A stretch of 64,000 bases of DNA from Neocallimastix lanati (nom. inval.). Its lineage: Eukaryota; Neocallimastigomycota; Neocallimastigomycetes; Neocallimastigales; Neocallimastigaceae. The stretch's first letter is position 1; each line of letters starts with the position of its first letter. Position numbers and translations under genes: made by a program. Under the pieces are notes generated by a model. The model was not told where the DNA came from and did not search any database. It worked only from the letters and a program-made list of their open reading frames with translations. Shown here in pieces: positions 56,640-64,000 of the stretch. The stretch spans positions 64,001 to 128,000 of the forward strand of contig JACVTC010000132.1 of assembly GCA_016946835.1 (NCBI GenBank), read 5' to 3'.

Positions 56640-57600
56640 AAAATAAAATAGTATTAAAATAATAAATCTTTTGAAATAAAATAAAATAAAATAGTATTAA
56701 AATAATAAATCTTTTGAAATAAAATAAAATAAAATACTATTAAATAATAAATCTTTTTAAATAAAATAAAATAGTATTAAAATAATAAATCTTTTGAAAT
56801 AAAATAAAAAAAAAAAGTAAAATAAAATAAAATAAAATAAAATAGTATTAAAATAATAAATCTTTTGAAATAAAATAAAAAAAAAAAAGTAAAATAAAAT
56901 AAAATAAAATAAAATAAAATAAAATAGTATTAAAATAATAAATCTTTTGAAATAAAATAAAAAAAAAAAGTAAAATAAAATAAAATAAAATAAAATAAAA
57001 TAAAATAGTATTAAAATAATAAATCTTTTGAAATAAAATAAAATAAAATAGTATTAAAATAAAAGATCTTTTGAAATAAAATAAAATAAAATAGTATTAA
57101 AATAATAAATCTTTTGAAATAAAATAAAATAAAATAGTATTAAAATAATAAATCTTTTGAAATAAAATAAAATAAAATAGTATTAAAATAATAAATCTTT
57201 TGAAATAAAATAAAATAGTATTAAAATAATAAATCTTTTGAAATAAAATAAAATAAAATAAAATAAAATAAAATAAAATAAAATAAATAGTGAAGTAATA
57301 TAAAAGAGTAAAGTATTAATAAAAATAAAAATAAAATAAAATAAAATAAAATAAAATAAAATAAAATAAAATAAATAGTTGATATATTAATATAAAGTAC
57401 AGATTGAATAAAATAAAATAAAATAAAACAAAATAAATAGTGAAGTAATATATAAGAGTAAAGTATTAATAAAAATAAAATAAAATAAAATAAAATACTA
57501 TTAAATAATAAATCTTTTGAAATAAAATAAAATAAAATAGTATTAAAATAATAAATCTTTTGAAATAAAATGAAATAATACAAAATGATAAATCTTTTAA
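56640..57600. repeat. Composite TAAAA satellite with TAATAAATCTTTTG units
   Basis: Blocks of AAAAT are separated regularly by TAGTATTAAAATAATAAATC plus TTTTG, about 15 times. Two inserts at 57283-57320 and 57435-57475 (ATAGTGAAGTAATAT, GAGTAAAGTATTAATAAA) match inserts in the arrays near 41113 and 26580. Confidence 0.95.
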
Positions 57601-57712
57601 GTAAATGTTATTATAAATAATTATAATAAATTTTATATAGTTATCTTTTTATAATTTTATATTTAATAATATATATAGATAACATAACTTAAATTTAATA
57701 TACCAAAATTTC

Positions 57713-57744
<32 letters not shown>

Positions 57745-57959
57745 AATTATAGAAAATAAAAAGTAATAAGAGACAAAAGACTTGTCTCCTAACTGTGGAC
57801 CTGAGCAGGGTGACGCAAGTAACTTTTTGTCATTTAATATATTTATGGGAGGGGGTTGGGAATGACCATTTGGGATATATGATTTTCCTTCCTCTCTCCC
57901 TGGAGAAATATTCTTATTCTACTGGGGTGATGTAGATATTTGACAACTAAATTGTAATA

Positions 57960-58011
<52 letters not shown>

Positions 58012-58153
58012 ACGTTTAGGTAATTAATTACCAAGGTGAGCTTGAAGTTAAGTTACGTATTTCTATGGGTTAGGTTACGCTGGCCTTTTCGCTTCAACGC
58101 TTCAAAGGGAAGTGAGGTAGTGAGGAAAGTAAGGAATTGAAGGAGAAGTTCTC

Positions 58154-58195
<42 letters not shown>

Positions 58196-58484
58196 TTCCT
58201 AGAGAAATTCTCAGCAAAAAAAAAAAAAAAAAAATAGGTATTAGGCATGTGTGAGAGAGAGTTAAGGAGACAGTTCTACCGATAAGGAAAAGGGAGTGAC
58301 TACTTTAAATTAATCATTCCACTACCTCCCTCCCCTGAGGCCCAGAGGGAGGGAGGGACTGAAATCAAGGGTGATACACACTGGAAATAAATAGTAAAAA
58401 AAAAAAAAAGAAAAAAAAAATTATTATTTTTTTTTTTTATAAATTTGAATATTAGTTGTTGGGAGTTGTTGGGAGTCAGGAATG
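57601..58484. other. Mixed-composition segment, partly repeated near 16.2 kb
   Basis: 57775-58150 and 58240-58390 are much less AT-rich than their surroundings and are separated by long poly-T and poly-A runs. There is a hairpin CCTCCCTC / GAGGGAGG (58326-58357). The end GACTGAAATCAAGGGTGATA is shared with 16290-16325. No coding frame stands out. It may be a non-autonomous element that I cannot delimit. Confidence 0.45.
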
Positions 58485-58852
58485 GAATCTAGTGCCTGAT
58501 TTTCCCAATCGTGCACTTTCACAATGTGGCGTATTTTCTTATGTGGCTTGTTTTTTTTAATAATTGAATAAATAATAATGATATAAATAATAACCATTCT
58601 TTTTTTTTTTTTTTTTATAAAATTTATTAATATTCAATTATAAAAATATTTTTTTTTAAAAAAAAAATAAATTTCTATAATTCTTTTTTCAATAGTATAT
58701 ATTATTATTTCTTTCGAAATAGTTATTTAATAATATTTAATTTATAAATATATTATTTATATATTTTTTTAGGATTGTATAGAATATCTTAAAAAATATA
58801 TGGCTTTATTTTAAATAATTATAAGCTACATTGCGAAATCCACGATCAAAAG
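58485..58852 (+). mobile_element. TIR element family 1, copy c
   Basis: The left end GAATCTAGTGCC ... ATCGTGCACTTTCACAATGT, the right end (reverse complement GATCGTGGATTTCGCAATGT), and the interior order (TTTATTAATATTCAATTATA, ATATATTATTATTTCTTTCG, GGATTGTATAGAATAT, ATGGCTTTATTT) follow copy a at 5554. Target duplications were not identified. Confidence 0.65.
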
Positions 58853-59033
58853 GAATTTAAAATTTAAATAATTTATGCCAACTTTATCATTTATATATTT
58901 TATGGTAAAATGGTAAAGAGTTGTTAGCTCTTCATTATCTATTAATATATTGTGACTTGTGGCTTATACATTAATTATAGTATAGTATACAAATATATTT
59001 GGTCGTCCATTAAATTAAATTATAATTTATTTG

Positions 59034-59693
59034 GAGGAGCATTTCGAAAAATTTCATTTAGGAAAGTTTCATTTCGGAAAGTTTCATTTCGGAAAGTTTC
59101 ATTTCGGAAAATTTACATAAAAAGTTTCATTTCGAAAAATTTCATTTCGGAAAAGTGTCATTTCGCAAAATATTTAATAAATAAATAAATTAATAATAAA
59201 ATAAATAAATAATATATATGATTTAAATAAATAACTAAATAAATAAAAATAAATAAATGAAACTATAATAAATAAATAAATTTTAAAATTAAATTTTTAA
59301 AAAAAAAATATATATATATATATGGACATATATATAATAAATATACATTATATAATAATAAAATATTCATTAGAATTAACGCTTTAAAAAAGTAAAATAT
59401 TTTATCATATGTTTTAAACGTTTTATAATTTTTTAAAATATATATAAAAGAATTTTATATATATATAAAAAAAAATAAGTATTAATAATTTAAAAGATGT
59501 AAAGGATAATAATTTAAAATATAACTATTAAAATTAAAAATAATTAAAAAAATAATTATTATAAAGATTAAAAAATAATATATAAATAATTAATTGATCA
59601 TTTTACACCTTTTAAGTCCTTGCGCAGTATTTTAAAAAAAATCTTAAATTACTAATAAATTTTTTTAATAAAAGAAATATTTATAAATAATTC

Positions 59694-59724
<31 letters not shown>

Positions 59725-60503
59725 GATGAGGACATCATAAAAAAGGGAGTTAAAAGTAGCACAAAGTTAGGATGATTTTAGGTGGTATCTATTTTTTTTA
59801 TTTTATATTTTATATTTTATATTTTATATTTTATATTTTTATTTTTTATTTTTTTTTTATTTTTTATTTTATATTTTATATTTCTATATTTTATATTTTA
59901 TATTTTTATTTTATATTTTTTATTTTTATTTTATATTTTTATTTTTTATTTTTTTTATTTTTTATTTTTTTTATTTTTTATTTTTTTTTTATTTTTTTAT
60001 ATTTTATATTTTATATTTCATATTTCATATTTTATATTTCTATTTTTATTTTTTATTTTTTATTTTATATTTCTATATTTTATATTTTTATTTTTTATTT
60101 TTTATTTTATATTTCTATATTTTATATTTTTATTTTTTATTTTTTATTTTATATTTTATATTTTTTATTTTTTATTTTTTATTTTTTATTTTTTATTTTT
60201 TATTTTTTATTTTTTATTTTTTATTTTTTATTTTTTATATTTTATATTTCATATTTCTATTTTTATTTTTTATTTTTATTTTATATTTCTATAATTTATA
60301 TTTTATATTTTTATTTTTTATTTTATATTTTATATTTTTTTTTTTATTTTATATTTTTTATTTTATATTTTATATTTTATAATTTTTTTTTTATTTTTTT
60401 ATTATTTATTTATTTATTTATTTTATTATTTATTTATCTATTTATTAAAATTTTGCGAAATGAAACTTTTCCGAAATGAAATTTTGCGAAATGACACACA
60501 CTC
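59034..60503. mobile_element. 1.47-kb TIR element with 10-bp TSD
   Basis: The left end GAGGAGCATTTCG opens a block of about 15-bp subrepeats (TTTCATTTCGGAAAG), 59034-59170. The right end, reverse-complemented, is GAGTGTGTGTCATTTCGCAA followed by the same subrepeats (TTTCATTTCGGAAAAG). AATTTATTTG stands directly outside both ends (59024-59033 and 60504-60513). The interior has no coding sequence: AT-rich DNA and a TTTTATATTTTATTTTT array (59790-60400) whose Phe/Ile/Tyr ORFs are artefacts. The length of the direct repeat and the Cys-poor, non-coding nature suggest a non-autonomous Mutator-like element; the transposase is not in this window. Confidence 0.75.
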
Positions 60504-60737
60504 AATTTATTTGTATATTTTGATTTGATGATGTTGGTTTCTGAGTGGATCAGCAAATAGTATATTAATAAAATCTTTGTTGCTTTTCAATTTTATATGC
60601 AATCTTTATCTTTTTATATAAATCATAACTGTAGTTTTTTTTAAATCAATTTTTCAATCAAAAGAATTTTTTACACTTTACTACGAACAATATTGTTTTT
60701 ATTTTTTTTCTCTTATATTTCTTAAATTTTTTTATAC

Positions 60738-60768
<31 letters not shown>

Positions 60769-61189
60769 TTTCTTTCCTTTATCGTTATATAAATTTTTTA
60801 CTTTAAGTTTTTTAATTTTCATATCCTTTTACAATATTTTTTTTAGTTATAAAAATAAATACATTATTGTACATTATATTTTATTGAATAAATAATTTTT
60901 TCCACTAATATTATTTTTTTTTAATATAACGTAGGAAATTCAATTCATGTGAACCAATTAACTTTTACATTCAGTAAACTTAAATGTTAATATTTTATAC
61001 ATTAATTCTTTGGTATACAATCCTTATAATCAATTCACAATAAATAGAAATTAAGTCAGTTCTTTTATCATCAAACTCTAAACATAGATGCTTCTAGCTC
61101 AGTTAATACTACTCCCTTCCACCGTGGTTTCTACTGCTTCTGTAATCATATGAACAATTTTTCCATGACTTTAATTCTTGGTCCAAAGA
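60504..61189. other. Spacer with one mixed-composition block
   Basis: 60504-61050 is AT-rich. 61060-61190 is more balanced (GATGCTTCTAGCTCAGTTAA, CCACCGTGGTTTCTACTGC) and leads into the repeat arm at 61190. No ORF or RNA gene recognised; tRNA-like folding was considered but not supported. Confidence 0.4.
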
Positions 61190-61900
61190 TATTGATCAAT
61201 ATCTTTAGTACATTAATTAATTTATTTTGTACATTAAATTTTTTAATGTAATTCACGTTTACAAAATAACGCTAATGCATTAAATTATGTAATATATATT
61301 AATTTATGAAATTAATTGATTTATTAAAATTAATAAAAAATTTATATTTTTAATAATACATAAATTTAAAAAATATAAGATTAATTTCTAAATAACTTAA
61401 AAAATTTAGTAATAAAATATTTTAATGTTTAATTTTAGTTTAGTTTAATAATCATAAAAATTAAACAGTTATATAATTAATAGTATTAATAATACAAGAA
61501 TAATAAATAAATAAAAAAAATAAGAACTTAATTCAATTTGAGTCAAAACAAATTGAATAAAAAAGCTTATTAAATTAGTTTTAGTTTTTTTTATAACTTT
61601 ATTTAATTTTAGATTAGTTTTTGTTTATTTTATATTGAATATATGTTTAAATAAATAGAAATAGTATATTATAATATAATTAAGAAAAAATATAAATACA
61701 TGTAAAATTATTTTATTAAAAAAAATGTAGTTGTTATTAACTATTTTGCAGTTAATAACTAATAAAAAGAATTTTATAATAAAGAGATTTAATAAAAGAA
61801 TTTTTTTTAATAAAACAAATTTCATTTGTGTATTATTATTGATAGTGTTGTTTTTGTTTTTTTCGTAATTGTAATTTACTCCATAAGGACACTTTACACC
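61190..61900 (+). repeat. Inverted repeat arm 1
   Basis: The reverse complement of this arm matches 62870-63525 in order: TTAACTG(C/T)AAAATAGTTAAT, TTACATGTATTTATATTTTT, AATTCTTTTATTAA, and an outer end with AAAGAT...ATCTTTA palindromes followed by GTACATTAA / ATACATTAA. It is diverged and has no gene; the 93-codon open stretch in it is not convincing. Confidence 0.6.
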
Positions 61901-61904
61901 TAGC

Positions 61905-63611
61905 AATCTAATGGCTCTAAGTTATTAGTTAAGATCCCTAACTACAATGAAATTATTCCATATGTTAAAAAAACTTTTTTCTCCAAGGTACGGCTCATAC
62001 TTCATTATTAGGGTTAATAAACACAAAAAATGATCTCTAACTTTTTCGATGTTTTAAATTTCTTAAGAAATAAAATTCCTGAAACAGCTAAAAATTAACT
62101 GGACCTTGTGTAATAAACTTAAACACAAAAGTAACAAGTCAAGAAAATCTAATAACATTGATGTTGAACTTAATCCTATGGCGAAAGATTTTTTTTTTTT
62201 CTTTAGCCATCTAAATTCAAATTCTTCTTTCTTTAATCTCTGTGTTAGTTGGAATATTAACGGTTGGAATTACTGAAAAGCGTGATAGTATATTTTTATA
62301 TCTCAACTCTACTTTTAAACCTTATATGTATCTGTTTACAAGAAAATTGGAAAAAGTAAATATCTTCCAAAAGATGTTTCATCACCATTAATTACAATTT
62401 TATAACTCAGTTTTCCTTAGAGCTAATCCTAAAAACCCCTGGGATGAGAGGACACTTTATTGGTGTTCATTCTTCATGCTCTTTCTTCCAAGAACCGTTT
62501 TTTATATAAATATATTATTTCAGTAAATATTACTTCTTTTCTGGAATCAAAAAATGTACTATTAGTAATATCTACTTTCCTCAAAGCAAATAGAAGAAAG
62601 CAAGACTAGTTGCTTTTGATGAACTTTCTCAATGGTTACTTTTTTCACAATAGAAAAAAAAATGTTCCTTCTGTCCTAGTTGGTGATTTTAACATGTTCA
62701 TTAAAAAAGATCAAAACATACATTTCAAATAATTTTCCTAGTTGGTATATTGCTTCCTTATATGGTAATCAATCTATTTATGCCCAAAGGTACTAGATCA
62801 TCTTGTATTTGACCATGTCATCTATAAATGAGGCTTTGGCCAACTCATATTAATAAAAAAAAAAAAATTCGGTTTGCACTTCATTTTATGGTTGTAATGA
62901 ATCCGTCAATAAAAAACAGATTATAACAATAAAAAACACTACAATTTAAACAAATAAAATTAAAGTAATTTCTTTTATTAATAAATTCTTTTATTAATTA
63001 TGAACTTCTCTTATGTTATTAACTGTAAAATAGTTAATAACTAATACATCGATTTAACTAAGAAAAATTACATGTATTTATATTTTTTCTTATTACATTA
63101 TTAATATATGATGTTATTTAATAATATATATAAAACTATTTATTTATAAACAAAAGATTTTTTAATTAATAATTTTTATTATTTATTAATTTACTAAAAC
63201 TAAAATTAATTTTTTAAACTCTATTTTATTTATTATTTTAATACTTATAATAATTTTAATTATATATTTAATATTGAAAAACTATTTTTATAAATATTAA
63301 CTATTTAAGATTATTCCTAAATTAATATTTAACTATTTAAAACTAAACTAAATTAACTAAACTAATTAAAAAATATTTTCAATTTAAAAAAATAATTAAA
63401 TTTTATTTCAATAAATTTTATATTAAAAAAAATAATTCATATACATTAAATAAATTAATTGTACGAAAAATTAAGCTATTTAATGTATTAAAGATTTATT
63501 AAATCTTTACAATGGTATTTCTGATCATTAAACCTATTTTTACTTTCTTGCAATAAAGTTCTCTCTGATGGCTTTATAAAGGCCTGCTAAAGTCTCTGAA
63601 TGGTCTACACA

Positions 63612-63651
<40 letters not shown>

Positions 63652-64000
63652 CAGATATTTTATCACATAATTATTTTTTCAATCTTAGCAAATGACCTCG
63701 ATTCTCATTACAATTCGCTTTACGGCTGATGAAATGGTAGAAAAAAATTTTTATCAATACAGTAAATAATATCGGGAAAGATATTAAGGCTTTCATTCCA
63801 ACAAATTTAAAGGGCTCTGCTTTTCCTTGTCCTTATTACATTAAAAAAAAAAAAAAAAAACTGTCTTATGAAAAAAAACATATTGCATTTCGAAATATTA
63901 AGCCTTACTTTAACTGTGAAAATTGTTGATAATTCCCTTGAACAATTTAATAAAATAGGAAAAACTTTGTAAATTAATCAAAAAAAAAACAAAGAGCAAA
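61905..64000 (+). pseudogene. Decayed LINE ORF2 with endonuclease domain, interrupted
   Basis: Plus-strand fragments with frame changes and stops: NYNEIIPYVKK near 61950, FFDVLNFLRNKIPETAK near 62050, then the APE-type endonuclease, with CVSWNINGWN near 62245, CLQENWK near 62330 and VLVGDFNMF near 62680. From 62870 to 63525 the sequence is replaced by repeat arm 2. LINE-like coding debris may resume from about 63540 to the right edge. The endonuclease would nick target DNA; this copy is inactive. It may belong to the same family as the 40.4-43.2 kb LINE, but the two copies do not overlap in domain content. Confidence 0.65.
62870..63525 (-). repeat. Inverted repeat arm 2, inserted in the LINE
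   Basis: Inverted partner of 61190-61900, with the same ordered blocks. It interrupts LINE coding debris. No ORF; termini not sharply defined. Confidence 0.55.

Noticed and set aside
58952-59188. ORF with repeated SFRKV units
   Set aside because: Translation of the subterminal repeats of the 59-60.5 kb TIR element.
61625-61906. 93-codon minus-strand ORF
   Set aside because: Lies in a diverged inverted-repeat arm; composition-driven Ile/Asn/Phe content.

Overview
The window looks like nuclear DNA of an anaerobic gut fungus (Neocallimastigomycota). It is extremely AT-rich and full of homopolymer runs and AT-only microsatellites. Its few genes are GT-AG spliced, and one encodes a serpin fused to fungal dockerin (CBM10-type) repeats, an architecture I know only from this phylum. 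A second secreted protein carries CBM18 chitin-binding modules. Genus and species cannot be told from the sequence alone.

Four host genes can be supported. (1) A dockerin-serpin ('celpin' type), minus strand, 9605-11388, with a separate short signal-peptide exon. (2) A 13-exon plus-strand gene, 28400-32613: signal peptide, twelve exons that each encode about one leucine-rich repeat, then a Thr/Lys-rich stalk with four CBM18 domains. (3) A secreted lipase of the Bacillus LipA type behind an Asn/Ser-rich linker, minus strand, 44568-45542. (4) A 10-exon minus-strand gene, 50071-55069: signal peptide, eight one-repeat LRR exons, a transmembrane helix and a long Asn-rich tail ending in a PPxY motif. 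All four products are predicted to be secreted or at the cell surface. That suits a fungus that attaches to and digests plant material, but nothing shows that they act together.

Most of the rest is transposon debris and satellite DNA. From left to right: a Ty3-like Gag remnant (1-1114); diverged repeats; nested TIR elements (5415-6009); a poly-A/poly-C minisatellite (6.1-7.6 kb); the serpin; a TAATAAA array (13.35-14.52 kb); a cluster of TIR elements and tandem repeats (15.4-17.3 kb); a decayed Ty1/copia element (18.4-22.56 kb) that ends in a 2-kb TTATTTA array; the LRR-CBM18 gene; repeats with LINE 3'-end copies (34-40 kb); a decayed LINE (40.4-43.2 kb) split by a TAAAA array; the lipase; microsatellites; the LRR-membrane gene; a composite satellite (56.6-57.6 kb); TIR elements (58.5-60.5 kb); and a second LINE remnant lying between inverted repeat arms (61.2-64 kb).

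The least expected results are two unrelated surface-protein architectures built from the same phase-2, one-repeat-per-exon LRR module, and a set of short TIR elements, three of which are bounded by exact 9-10 bp direct repeats, suggesting Mutator-like mobilisation. No tRNA, rRNA or CRISPR array was recognised.
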